A DNA stretch of 64,000 bases from Micropterus salmoides (lineage: Eukaryota > Chordata > Actinopteri > Centrarchiformes > Centrarchidae): positions 6,396,879-6,460,878 of the forward strand of contig NW_024044681.1 in the NCBI RefSeq assembly GCF_014851395.1. Reading direction: 5' to 3'. The notes beneath the pieces were generated by a model. It was not told where the DNA came from and did no database searches. It saw nothing but the letters and a program-made list of their open reading frames with translations. Of the stretch, positions 31,416-42,455 are shown in pieces. The position numbers and the translations under genes are program-made. Position 1 is the stretch's first letter. Each line of letters begins with the position of its first letter.

Positions 31416-32360
31416 TCAAAATGATGGCAAAACCCTTCTGGACTGGAACCATTTTGACAGGAACTTCCGTATCTCTTTAGACTGAACCCCGTAAATAATA
31501 GGGTTGAGGTTGGCAGGGATGATATTAAACAGAATGGCAGAGACTTTTCTGTAGCCAGAGTACTGAGGAAAGCGATGCAGGACGATGATGAGCATCCCAC
31601 ATAATAACATAATTAGATATACAAAGAGGTGAGTGCTGCAGGTCTTCAAGGCTTTACTGTTCAAAGACTTGCTCTTACTGGTCAGACAGACTACTGTAAT
31701 CTTAGCATAGGTGAGAACAATGCTGCCTATTGAACCTGTGAACAGGACCACAGTGAAAGTGAGGCCATAGATGTTATTAATAGACACATCTTCACAGGAC
31801 AGTTTAAACAGTGAGGCATTGTCACAGAAAGGGTTAGTGATCAGAGTCCTGCATCGGTTCAGCCGTATGGTCAGACCGAGAAGAATCCCGACCAGAACAA
31901 AGGCCACACCCCAGGCAGAAACTGTCAGCTTGATCAACATCTTGTTGGTCATTATGGCAGCATAGCGCAGGGGATAGCAGATGGCCACATATCTGTCAAA
32001 GGCCATAATCATGAGCACAGTGTGGGAAGTGGTAGCGAACATGTGTGTGGTGAAAGCTTGGACCACACACTCATAATAACTGATGAGCCGCTCAGAGGGA
32101 GGCCTCAAGATATCTGCAAGCATACGGGGCACCATGATGGAATTTCCAACAATGTCGTTCACTGGCAGGTTGCAAAAAAGGAAATACATAGGCTGGTGAA
32201 GGTTTTTGTCCATGAAAACCAGGACCATAATGCCTACATTGGCTAGTATAATAATTAGGTAGGAGAAAAAGAAAAAGAAAAAGACAGGGTACGTGGAAAC
32301 TTCTGCGACTTGTAATCCCTCCAGCTGGAGGGTAAGGCTGTTGTAGGTGTAGTTTTCCAT
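31416..32360 (-). CDS. Olfactory receptor 3 (fish type, intact)
   Basis: A 314-residue single-exon odorant receptor, more distant from OR1 and OR2. Hallmarks are NYT near the N-terminus, LHQPMYFLFCNLPVNDIVG at TM2 and MAFDRYVAICYPLRY at the end of TM3. CDNASLFKLSCE lies in the second extracellular loop, KALKTCSTHLFVY at TM6 and a canonical NPIIYG in TM7 (286-291). I set the start at the ATG ending at 32360; extending the frame to 32363 would require a TTG start. A pyrimidine-rich tract and CAG lie 5 bases upstream of the ATG on the minus strand. This suggests a 5' UTR intron ending just before the coding exon. It probably encodes a functional receptor. Confidence 0.95.
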   Translation of the reverse strand: MENYTYNSLTLQLEGLQVAEVSTYPVFFFFFFSYLIIILANVGIMVLVFMDKNLHQPMYFLFCNLPVNDIVGNSIMVPRMLADILRPPSERLISYYECVVQAFTTHMFATTSHTVLMIMAFDRYVAICYPLRYAAIMTNKMLIKLTVSAWGVAFVLVGILLGLTIRLNRCRTLITNPFCDNASLFKLSCEDVSINNIYGLTFTVVLFTGSIGSIVLTYAKITVVCLTSKSKSLNSKALKTCSTHLFVYLIMLLCGMLIIVLHRFPQYSGYRKVSAILFNIIPANLNPIIYGVQSKEIRKFLSKWFQSRRVLPSF

Positions 32361-32364
32361 CAAC

Positions 32365-32385
32365 CTGAAACAAAAGAAACAAAAG
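32365..32385 (-). promoter_or_regulatory. Candidate splice acceptor before OR3
   Basis: On the minus strand, TTTTGTTTCTTTTGTTTCAG ends at 32365, with GTTG then ATG. A strong polypyrimidine tract plus CAG so close to the start fits the 5' UTR introns common in vertebrate OR genes. The upstream exon is not identified. Confidence 0.5.
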
Positions 32386-33144
32386 CTGAGTTGTTAATTG
32401 CATTAGGTCTTTCTTATCAAGATATCATGACCAATTATATGTTATATCATGATCGTTTCTGCAAATGTAAATGTATTGATTTAACTACAGAAGGCAGTTC
32501 ATGAAAAAGATTTCAGAAATCATTAGAAACAGAAAGACTGGTTGTTGCAAAAAAAAAAAGGCACACTTGGAATATACTGTAGATAAATAAACTGTATTAA
32601 TAGAGCAAATCAAAACAAAGTACAAAGTGCTTCACAGAGAGAAATATATAATAAAATACCACAGTGAATGATAAAATACACGAGAGGCAAAATAAAAAAG
32701 ATAAAATCAGCATATGCTTTCCGACAATAATCAATAATATCTTAGAAATAGTTTAGTTAGGAAATAATTAAAGCCTTTAAATATTACCTATTTATTTCCC
32801 TTGCTGTGCCCTCACCAGCCATCAAAAACCCACCAGCCAACCTTCAGCCAAAAGACCATAAGCTCTGTCTCTGATATAGAGGTTTAGTCATGGCTGATGA
32901 AAGTTGTTATGATGGTAGCCATAGCAACTGTGAACAGACAGGCAGAACGTTAGGCAGCACTGCTTGACTTACTGAAGGTTGGGAGTGATTGTAGTTGAGT
33001 AAGGGCTTGTGTCCACAGCGTTTATTTCTGGCATGCACAGCTATCAACAAGCTTCTCACCTAAAGTCTACACTAAAGTCTTCCCACTGTTCCACTGAGTT
33101 AGAAGTGAAAATATTCTGGCTCTTTTGGGTAAAAGAGGTTGTTG
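32386..33144. other. OR3 upstream region with repeat-like pieces
   Basis: No coding sequence. AAAGTACAAAGTGCTTCACA near 32615 resembles common fish LINE 3' tails in minus orientation. The stretch at 32790-33010 looks like dispersed repeat. The OR3 promoter may lie here, but no element was identified. Confidence 0.35.
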
Positions 33145-33320
33145 TCATGGCGCCGGTTAGCTTAACACTATAGAGACAGCGCCCCATGTACAAAGGCCGA
33201 GCCCTTGCCGCAGTGTCCCGGGTACGAGTCCGACCCGCGAACCTTTGCTGCACGTTGTGCCCTTTGTCTGTCTCTCATATGTCCTGGCGAAAAGCCCCAA
33301 AAACATCTATTTCTTCATCT
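33145..33320 (+). mobile_element. tRNA-derived SINE
   Basis: An A-box-like GGTTAGCTTAACACTATAGA is followed by GCGCCCCATGTACAAAGGC and a B-box-like CCGGGTACGAGTCCGACC, with a CTTTGCTGCACGTTGTGCCC tail segment. These are features of a common fish SINE; it has no tRNA fold of its own. Confidence 0.55.
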
Positions 33321-34375
33321 AAAAGTACTCAAAATTTGAAATGGTTGCCTCAAAAAAAATGCTTCTGAGCAGCAGCTCAGGCTAATTTGGTGCCAGTGTA
33401 GGGCATTAATTGTCGTGGGTGCAAAGGAAAATTTGTATCTGTTAGTTTTTATCCTGGGGAGTCTGTATCTTTGCCCAGAGGGGAGAAGAACAAATTCCTT
33501 CAAAAGAGGCTGGTCAGAGCGGGCTGTGATAGGCCGAGCCTTACATATAACTAGTTTTTTACAGATGTCTGCCACGGAAAGCTCTTGAGTGCCAGTTATT
33601 GTGCTGGCTACCTTAACAATGTTGGTCAGTTTATTCAATTAAAGATTTATAAAATAGAGTCATCAGAGTTTTGTCCACATTAAAGGTGTTCAGTCTGCAC
33701 AGAAAGTGAAGCCTTTGAAGACCCTTCTTGTAGACAGCAAAAGTGTTAAGACACATATATCTACATGCGTACCTACGCTACGTCCGTCATGTAGCCATGC
33801 ATTTATACTTGTCCGTCATTCTGCAATTCAAACCCGCAAACACTAGTCAGCAGCAGCGCTGCAGCGTCCACTGTGGTGACTTTTGCCGGCTGAGCAGGCT
33901 AACTTCCGGTTTAGCGTTCCGCTAACGTGAATGAGGGTAAAATTGTAAACATGCAAAAGGTGTAGCCTTTTAAAATGTTACCAACCGAATGGATCACATT
34001 CTGATAACAAAATTAGTCATTTCGCTCAGGTTGCGATGGTCAAATATATCGATTCACTGTGTTAGAGCTGCCGTTTCAAAGCGCGAGGTACTTCCGGTCG
34101 GCTCGGAGGTGTTGCGAGGCTCCCCAGCCGACCAATCACAGAGCTTATGGTCCGCGTCGACTCGACGTTTAGTTACATTTTGGAGGAGGTGCACGTCAGG
34201 CTACGGCGTAGCCTCTGCGTAGTAGCGTAATAAATTGCACTTTAAGGTCAACGTTTTCGTCAATAACTGTTCCTAGGTACTTGTAACACTCCACTGTCTC
34301 AATAGGTGAGCCCTTGATTATTGTTTGAGAGGTTGAGTGGGGAGTTTTCCTGATTTCTGTGGCCATGTTTTTAGT
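33321..34375 (-). mobile_element. LINE C-terminal fragment with an insertion
   Basis: Minus strand: TVECYKYLGTVIDE (34310-34260) and KKGLQRLHFLCRLNTF (33720-33670) belong to one RT and linker region but are separated by about 490 bp of foreign DNA. The C-terminal part reads KLTNIVKVASTITGT and LPSGQRYRLPRIKTNRYKFS (33630-33430), a conserved end of a fish LINE type. Frameshifts occur; it is inactive. Confidence 0.65.
33750..34241. mobile_element. TTAA-flanked insertion in the LINE
   Basis: The insert lies between TTAA at 33746-33749 and TTAA at 34242-34245, splitting the LINE coding sequence. It contains CTACGCTACG- and GGCTACGGCGTAGCC-type palindromic sequence near its ends. TTAA duplication would suit a piggyBac- or Kolobok-type non-autonomous element, but clean terminal inverted repeats were not found. 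Confidence 0.4.
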
Positions 34376-37035
34376 TTTAAAAAGTGGTGGTCACAACATT
34401 CAACAAAGTGGTTCAAAACTCACCCATGGTCGACCTTGAACTTCACAAGAAACCTGCTTTGGCAATTACATGTTGCTTTGTTCACTGCAGTGTTAGCAGA
34501 GTACTTGAAGTATGTGGTAATGGGTGAAGGGTTGCTGCAATCATTTGTTGCAGCAACCCTTGAGACGGTGTTCCTGTTGAATGGCCAGGAGGCCAGAGAC
34601 AGAGCCTCGGGTGACCCGGTCATTTATAGGACTGTATATGGGGGCATGACCTCGAGGTAAAGCACAGTTTTTAGAGAAGGTTGAAAGATCTTGTGCTTGT
34701 GATGAAAGATTTTTGCCGCTGGATGTGAAACTACAGTTTCGTGCTCATGCGGCATCTCACATAGTGGAAACAGAAAAGGAACTTGGTTTGGATCAAGAAC
34801 AGAAGTCAGATGTTGTTGAATGAAAGCTGCTTTAGTGTGGTCTGAGCCATGAGGCCTCCCATGCTAATGTCATGGAAATATGACCTCACTGTTTCACCAC
34901 CACTTTGTTTGTTTGCTGTTGTTACAGCGACAATTTGTTAATTAGTACCATTAGCCGAAGGAACTCTGCAGGGATCCTTCAGCTAACACCGACCTCCCAC
35001 CCCAACAACTGAATCAACAAGCTCCTGCTTCTTTGAAAAGGAAAGTTTGGCCCCAGAGGGTTTTAGGCAACATCAACACTCAAAAGATCATACAACTTTT
35101 TTATTGTGACTTTTCTTAAGATTTTGTGCACACCACAGCTTAATGATTTTTTACACCATTGAATGACACAATAGTTGAAGTTGCATTTGTATTAAGCGTT
35201 ATAGACTTTCTTCTAACCTCTTTCCCTTCAGTTTATGTTGTAATAATTCTGGATCTTTCTGCATTCTCACTCTCTGCCAAATTAAAATTATGTTTAATCA
35301 AAGTTCACTATACTAATACTTAATGGAAACTTGGTGGTGACACAAGCTACAGAGTGCGGGGGGGGGGGAAGTTCCCTTATCTGTTTTTATAAAGAAAACT
35401 TTGGCTAAACAAAAAGCCTCCCATCAGTGCTGAGCAGAGTGATAAGTGATGGTTCCAGTTTGTTCACAGGAAGTGAGCCCAGTCCAAACTGAAGAGGTGC
35501 AAATCAATCCATTACTCCAGCCCAGTATCCCTTGGAAATACATTCATGCTGGACATTTCCGCAAACGTGTCCTTTGTGTAGTGAAGGACTGGAGGTCAGG
35601 GTGGTGGGTGAAGCATGATTTTAATAAACGGGGCCCCATGTGCACAGTGACATGTGAAAGGCCGTGCTGCCATATGTGTGTATTGCGGTACTTGTGTCGT
35701 TAGCGGGCTGTAGTGAGTGTCCTGGAGGCCTCTGAGCTCCCAGGTGTCTCAGTGACCAGCAGGTTAATAGAATTAAAAGCTGCAATGAGGCGTTCAGGGA
35801 GCAACGGACAGCTGCTCCTCCTCTGCGGAGAAACTCCAGCCTGCAGACCGGCCTTCTGTCTTTAATCTGACATTCACTCCATCGTATCTCCTTCGCATTC
35901 TCTGAACTTGCGGCAGTGTGTGTTTGTGACACACAATTGTGTCACACTGATTTATTTTTGGTGTTTCTTACACATGCGTATTTTCTGCATCATCTCTGTG
36001 TGTACAGCAGCAGAGAAACAGTTTGTCCAGGACGTGTTTAGTTTAGCTTCATCTAAAGAATACCTGTCAGTTCAGACCTCGGCTATCTGTTATCGTCTCG
36101 CCTGACTTTACATTAGACAGAAAGCGCCTACATATTACCCTGTCAATTTGTGGCTTTGGGTAAAATGTTTTAAAATCCTTTGGATTCATTTCCCTCAGGG
36201 TGAACTGTAATAACTTATCCTGATCCTCAACATGTTAATGTGTCCAGCACATTGCTTTATGGCCTGCAGAACTTCTGACATTCCCATCAGCCTCAGATGT
36301 ACTTTGTGTTGTTAATTAGCAAATGTAAGCATTCTGAAATGTAAATGAACATGTGGATGAACATTTTACCTGCCAACCACTGGCATGTTAGCATTGTCAC
36401 TGTTATTCTTAGAGGCGGTTTAAATAATCCCACTGGTCTTTTAGTGATTTGTATCAGACTGACTTGTTTGTAACTCTTTTTCACTCTAAGATGATGATAG
36501 AAAATCAACAGCTACAGTTTTTGCTGTAACTGGGGTCCCTGTAGATCCCAGGAGCTTTCATTAACGCAGCGTGTAATCAGTGTTATCCTCTGAGCTCTGA
36601 TTAACATCTATCACTGGGCCTCTCTCTTTGCTCCCGGAGGGCTAATTACCATCAGAAACTGTTGATAAATGTTTTGTTAGGAAGCAGCTCACAGTGGACC
36701 TCATTAATGGTCGCCTTTGTTTCAGAAACATGAACACTCGCTACTGGCTGCTGTGGCAACTGGAACACACAGTGATGAAACTGACTGAGTTCCCCGAGCT
36801 CCCAACATGCAACAGCTGAAACAAACTTTGAGTTTCTAACCACAAACAAACACAATGAGCTCCTTCAGGGTCTATGCTGAATAAATATGGAGAACTTGCA
36901 CAAGTTTTATTCTACTTTTCACAAGTAACTTTAACATTTTGTGTGTATATTTTTTCCCAGACCTTAAAGGTTCAGAATAAGTTCAGTATTTTTCAGCCTG
37001 GATGATCTTCTTCTTCTGTGACACAATAATGGTAA
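34376..37035. other. No recognisable gene (2.7 kb)
   Basis: Several open frames of 60-107 codons exist (for example 34337-34660 plus, 35621-35932 minus), but none matches a family I know or has supporting splice sites. A G11 run sits near 35358-35368. The sequence reads as ordinary intergenic DNA. Confidence 0.45.
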
Positions 37036-37650
37036 TGGTCAGGCACCATCTTATCTTAAAGAGCTCATAGTACCTTACTACCCCACCAGAGCACTGCGCT
37101 CCCAGAATGCAGGGTTACTTGTGGTTCCTAGAGTCTCCAAAAGTAGACTAGGAGCCAGAGCGTTCAGCTATCAAGCTCCTCTCCTGTGGAACCAGGTTCC
37201 AGTTTGGGTTCAGGAGGCAGACACCATCTCCACATTTAAGAGTAGGCTTAAGACTTTCCTCTTTGATAAAGCTTATAGTTAGGGCTGGCTCAGGTGAGTC
37301 CTGAACCATCCCTTAGTTATGCTGCTATAGGCCTAGACTGCCGGGGGATTTCCCATGATGCACTGAGCTCCTCTCTCCTCTACTTTCTCTCCCTCTGTAT
37401 GCAACCTCATCCCATTATTGCATGTTACTAACACAACTTCTCCCCTTTCTGGTAGTCTTGTGCTTTCTCGTCCCTCTCCTCTCTCCTCCTCCTATCACTT
37501 CCTGCAGGTTTTCTGGCTCTGGAGCTGTGGAGTCTGGATCTGTGGTTGCGGGTCACCTGCTGCCCCCGTGTTCCTGCTCGACACCCTCTGCTGCAACGAC
37601 TATTGTTGCTGGTCCTATTGTTATTATAAACACTACTGTAAATATCTGTA
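37036..37650 (+). mobile_element. L2-like LINE 3' end
   Basis: Plus-strand sequence encodes the C-terminal tail of a fish LINE (TFKSRLKTFLFDKAYS-like, near 37230-37280). A familiar 3' UTR follows, with GGCCTAGACTGCCGGGGGAT, CCATGATGCACTGAGCTCC and TGCTGCCCCCGTGTTCCTGC. No RT remains. Confidence 0.7.
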
Positions 37651-39840
37651 CCAACAAACAAAACGTGTTCTGGTAACACAGCGTTACTTGGACTGATAAC
37701 TGTAATAAATGGAAATAGTTATCCCTTGTATTAATATTACAGTAATTGCCCAACACTGGTAGCGAAACAGAGCTTCAACGTAATCCTTCCATTAAAGTAC
37801 GTTCACTAAAGAGCTTGTTTTTGCCGCTGATTTTAAAAGTGTCTGACAACATGATGGGAAGGATCCCTACAGAGAGAGAGCTTTTTTTAAAGAGTTAGAT
37901 CCTTTGGGTTTCACCAGAAACAGTCTCTATATCGCTCTCGTTAAATTTTACTTTGCAGAACACGGGAGTTACTCGTCCACCGCTGCCTCGGTCAGTTAGA
38001 TTGTTTGTGTAATTGTGTGAAGGAAGTCGCATACCAAACTGAACGTCCAGCGGTTCCGGTGACACCTCCGTCTTCCTGTGAAGTTTTTAAACAAACAAGT
38101 AGATGAGGAGGTGAAGCAGGATGTTTTATCAGCAGGATTACTGCGGTATCTGAATCACTTACATCTAAACATCAGAACAGCAGTTTTCAGTCCGTGCTGC
38201 ACATTTGAGGGCGTTCTGGTTTTCACTCAGCAGTTTTCAGACGTCTCAGCAGATGTGGTTAAAGTATTTTCAGTCAGTAAAAACCTCCCATTTGTTTTCG
38301 TTGTCGAGGTACTCCGGGAGATTTTGGGAACTGTTGTAAACAGCAGAAACACCCTCAGCTTTTTATTCTGAACAGCCACTAAATCTTCTGGTTTCTCCTT
38401 CATGTTGAACATGGGTCATGTTTTGGTTGACATAAACAGCAAACCATCAATTACTCTGCATCCTCTCTGTGGGTATCAATACAGGAACAAGCTGATTTGC
38501 TGCTGGGGATGTCTTTACCTCAGCAGATGACATCTGGAAACAACACCAGGGTACAGATGTGAGTCAAACACTTGATCATGTATGTACAAAAACATCGGAA
38601 TTCTTTACAATCATAATTTCTCCTGCACCAGTGAAGCTGGAATTCATTTTATTTCTGTCTGTTTGGCAAAATGTCTCAAACATTCACTGATGATCTGAGA
38701 GTTTCACAGATCTTAGATGACTTTTTTAGCCAGAACTTTTTTAGTGCCATATTCACACCCAGTGGGACAGTCTGAAGCATCCAACAGTTCTTCTTTTACC
38801 ACTGATGTTTCCTGGGAGGAGTCCGGCCCTGTTTCACAGTAACAGCAGATCTTAGAAGTTAAATTCTCGCTCTAGTCAGAAAAGAGTTTTACTTCCTGTT
38901 CCTTCTCTGTGACCTTTGAGCGTTTCCGTGCAGAATGATGTGTGCAGAGTTTGTGTTCACATTCATCTGCTGAAGGGGGAAAGTTGCTCAGTTTCACATC
39001 TGGACTTACATGCAGGACTTCACTAGTTTTGATGTGGAAACCTGAAGTCTCCAAGTCACAAACACGCTGAAAATGGAATTTACATTGAAAGAAGAAAGTA
39101 TCTTGTGTCCCGCAGTTAAAGATTGGGTCACAATTGTTCACATCTTTCTTGAAACTACAGATTTCAGTGGTCCATCTGAACATCAGTTGCTTGCTGTAAG
39201 CTCCTCCTGTTCATACTGGAGATTACTTCCAGTGTTTTCACTGTAAGTGATAGAAAATGTATTTAAATGTTTATCTGAAGCTCATATGAAGCTTTAGGTA
39301 TCCAAAATAGACAAGTCAAGTGCATATCTTCCAGAGTGGGAGTATAAACTTCCTATTGTGAACTACTACTACTGTGTGAACTGCTGAATGTACTTAGTTA
39401 CTTTCCACCGCTGATCATCAGTTATCTTATAGATATGGAGAAAAACATGACATATGTGACTTAAAGTAATATTGGGCTCCAGCAGGTTAAAAGGTCTTTT
39501 AAAGCTTTGGGCCTTTCTTTGGATTTGTGCCGGAAAACTATTTAAAGCTTCGGGGCTTGAAAGGCAGCAAACACAGGGACATGTGGTGACTAACTGCAGA
39601 GGAAGCTCTACAGCTCTCTGATTTTTATGTTTTAGTCTCAACTGTGCATTAAAGTCAAATAAGCCTGCGTGTTACTATTGAATCTTTTATTGTGCAATAT
39701 GTTACAGTTAAATAATTAATAACTGCATTATCCAAAAAGCCTAGACATAACAGTGAAATAATATTGTACCTTCTGGGACTTCATGCATGTTTACTCTTCA
39801 TGTAACAAGTCTCGTGATTGAAAAGTAAAATTCATTACAT
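37651..39840. other. No recognisable gene (2.2 kb)
   Basis: Open frames at 38078-38371 (plus) and 38872-39183 (minus, 103 codons, cysteine-rich in the middle) match nothing I recognise and lack clear gene context. They may be remnants of an unknown repeat. Confidence 0.4.
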
Positions 39841-39844
39841 TAGC

Positions 39845-40225
39845 TCGTCACTTTTGTTCCATTATTACTTGGTCCCAGGTGGAAATGTTTGCCCCCATTG
39901 TTTGAGAGTCTCCCCTCTGGCAGGAGGCCGCGGTCCCGCAGGACAAAATCCTCACACCACATGAACAGCTTCTTCCCATCTGCAGCTGGCCACATCAACA
40001 AGGGCCGGGACCCCCACTGACACTGACTCTCCTGCACTCCCCTTCTCCCCCTGCAAGGGTTTGAACAATGCATGTAAATAAGTGCCACATTGCACATAGT
40101 GCCTTTTATTCTTTTATAACTTGTACATCTTGTTTAATTCTTATATTCATATTCATATGTAAATAGGTTTATGTCTGGCACCATGTCACAAAACTACTTG
40201 CTGATAAAGCTGATTCTGATTCTGA
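39845..40225 (+). mobile_element. LINE 3' end (Rex-type tail)
   Basis: GCACATTGCACATAGTGCC-type sequence near 40085-40105 is followed by GTAAATAGGTTTATGTCTGG and a terminal CTGATTCTGATTCTGATG. The (GATTCT)n end after AATAAAGCT-like sequence is typical of fish Rex-group LINE tails. Confidence 0.65.
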
Positions 40226-41558
40226 TGTTCTGATACTTGTGATTGTCTTTTTCTAGTGAACATCTCCATGTTATTATTCTCCTCTCTTCTTCTCCCACTA
40301 ATCCCAGAGTTAACTGTAAAACTTTGCTTGGGGCTTCACAACGTGCTGAAACAGTGACTTCACAGGGAACGAGCTTCAGCATCACCCGCCCAGCTCTGGT
40401 TAAAGAGCATTTGATTGACTCTGGCTCTCCCTGCTGGTCACACGGCTGCACAGCAGTGGTGTGGATATCAGACACACTTTCCACTTTTTAGTTTTGAGCA
40501 TATTTCCACAAAAGTCAGCATATAAGATGAAAAGTGTGTGTTTTCCATCAGCTGCCGTCATGTGATGATACAAGAGACATTAACTCCGTTCCATCCTTAT
40601 TTGGCATTTATTTGACTGATTATTAATTCATTTGTCTCTACAGCTATTTAGTTAAGTTATTTTAAAATGTTTGATGGTCCCATTTTTTCAAATGTGAGAA
40701 TTTGCTGCTTTTCTTGTCAGATTTGATGTGAAATAAATTTATATAATAAATTACTATATGGTCTGAATTATCAAAACATTTGAGTATGTCACCTTGTAGG
40801 AAACTGTGATGGGCAGTTTTCACTGTTTTCTTACCCTTCATTTACCAAATGATGATCGATCAATCAGGAAAATAATCAGTAGATTTATCAGTATTGAAAA
40901 TAATGGTTAGTTAAATCCCTATTATAATCATTAGTTTATTTACTTCACTGTAGAGAATAAGGACTTTATGTAACGTCTTTTTTGAGGAAGTTTGACAGAA
41001 ATGCTTCATCTACAGAAGAAGAAGCCTTTTTGTATTCCACAAATGTTTTTCCTTACGGTTTCATCACTTCTTCTCTTTACAGACACACCAACCTTCTTAT
41101 TTAGATCTTTTTTTAAATGTTATTCTCTGAATAAATTCTTGACCATGTGGAAACTAGTTATCTCCACGCTTAGTGTCCATCAACGTCCACAAATCTGCTT
41201 TGAACCCTCTAACTGGAGAACTTGCCTGAGAGGCTTCATGTTTTCTTCAGTATAACAGTTAACCAGTGAAAGTTGTCTGTGGCTACACCTAATTCAGCTA
41301 GTGCTAATGGACACAATTTGTCAGAACCCCTGATCCATGCTTTGTTTCATACTTGTCCCTAAAAATGAGAGTCCCTTAAGAATATGTTACCTTCCTGAAA
41401 CTGCCTTTTTTTTTTTTTTTTTTAAACCTGTTCTGTTCTCAGGCTGTAAGACTATTCCTCCGCCTCACCCTCCTCCTCCCTTTTCTCTTTCTCAAACCCA
41501 AGTCCTGCCTTTAACACTAGGGTTCAAATTCCAGTTCCTCCCCCCAGCCTCTAGTGTG
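40226..41558. other. No recognisable gene (1.3 kb)
   Basis: No convincing frame. A poly-T run lies near 41406-41423. It may be upstream sequence of the transporter gene. Confidence 0.4.
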
Positions 41559-41559
41559 T

Positions 41560-41687
41560 AGCTTAGAGCTGGAGGTCTGACAGCTGCTGGGAGGACTGGA
41601 TGGTTTAGCGAAACACCCGAAAGAATCAGAGCTGCAGCACAGTAACACTAAGAAACAGCGACACTGAAGGGACCTGCTGCTTTCACA
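41560..41687 (+). other. Candidate non-coding first exon of SLCO2B1-like gene
   Basis: This purine-rich, repeat-free stretch ends CTTTCACA at a strong donor GTGAGT (41688-41693). Exon 2 of the transporter has an acceptor at 47249-47250 with 43 bases of 5' UTR before the ATG, so an upstream non-coding exon must exist. This is the best candidate I see, but it is inferred only from the donor and position. Confidence 0.3.
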
Positions 41688-41693
41688 GTGAGT

Positions 41694-42455
41694 CTGACTA
41701 AATCATGCTCTTCTGTCTGGGACCTTTTAACTGGGAGTAATAGGACTCATCTGCTCTGTTAGAACTGGTTTGTAAAAGCTGGAGAGCTGCTGGTTCTTTC
41801 ACTTTCCAAACTAAAATCAAACAATGTATTTTTTAAATGAAGAGTGAAGTAATCAGATGTGCTGGCTCTCCTGCTCTGTTAAAGCCTGACAGTCATGCTG
41901 TTCTGGTGCATGGATGAATGGCGCTGCAGTGTTTTTTTTTGCTGGCACTACCAAATGGACACATGGAAATAACTAAGTTTACCCAAGTACTATACTTGAT
42001 TACAGTTTACACTGAAGTAGTTTTACTTCCCTTGAGCATTTCCTTTTCATGCTACTTTTCAGAGAGTAAAATTGTGCATTTCATTTATAAAACTTCAACA
42101 TAATACGTTCTGTTTAAAACAGAAGGAAGACAATACTTTAAAATTTTAATTGATGTATGCTGTAGCGGTAACTGCAACCGCTTGGAGCTGAATTTAAATC
42201 AGACGCGCTCTGCTGTGTAAACCACCATCACCACACTGATGCTGCAGTTGGACCTGATTCATGCAGTCCATGAGTCAGACTCATTCTGTTTCCCATAGAG
42301 ACAGTTAACTGAAATCATTTGCAGACCATCCAACCAACAGAGTGACTTCCACAAGCTGCCAGTTGAAGCTTAAAATATCCAGTTTCCATAAGTATAATAT
42401 AGTGAAAGAAAACAGCCATAATCATAGCTCTGAAGCTATGATACATGCTCATTTT
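41694..42455. other. Spacer before the minisatellite
   Basis: No gene or repeat recognised; possibly the start of the first intron of the transporter gene. Confidence 0.35.

Noticed and set aside
32361..32363. Extending OR3 to begin MMEN
   Set aside because: The extra first codon is TTG; the true ATG is at 32358-32360, right after a likely splice acceptor.
38872..39183. Cysteine-containing 103-codon frame as a zinc-finger gene
   Set aside because: Cysteine and histidine spacing does not fit a known finger, and no neighbouring exons were found.
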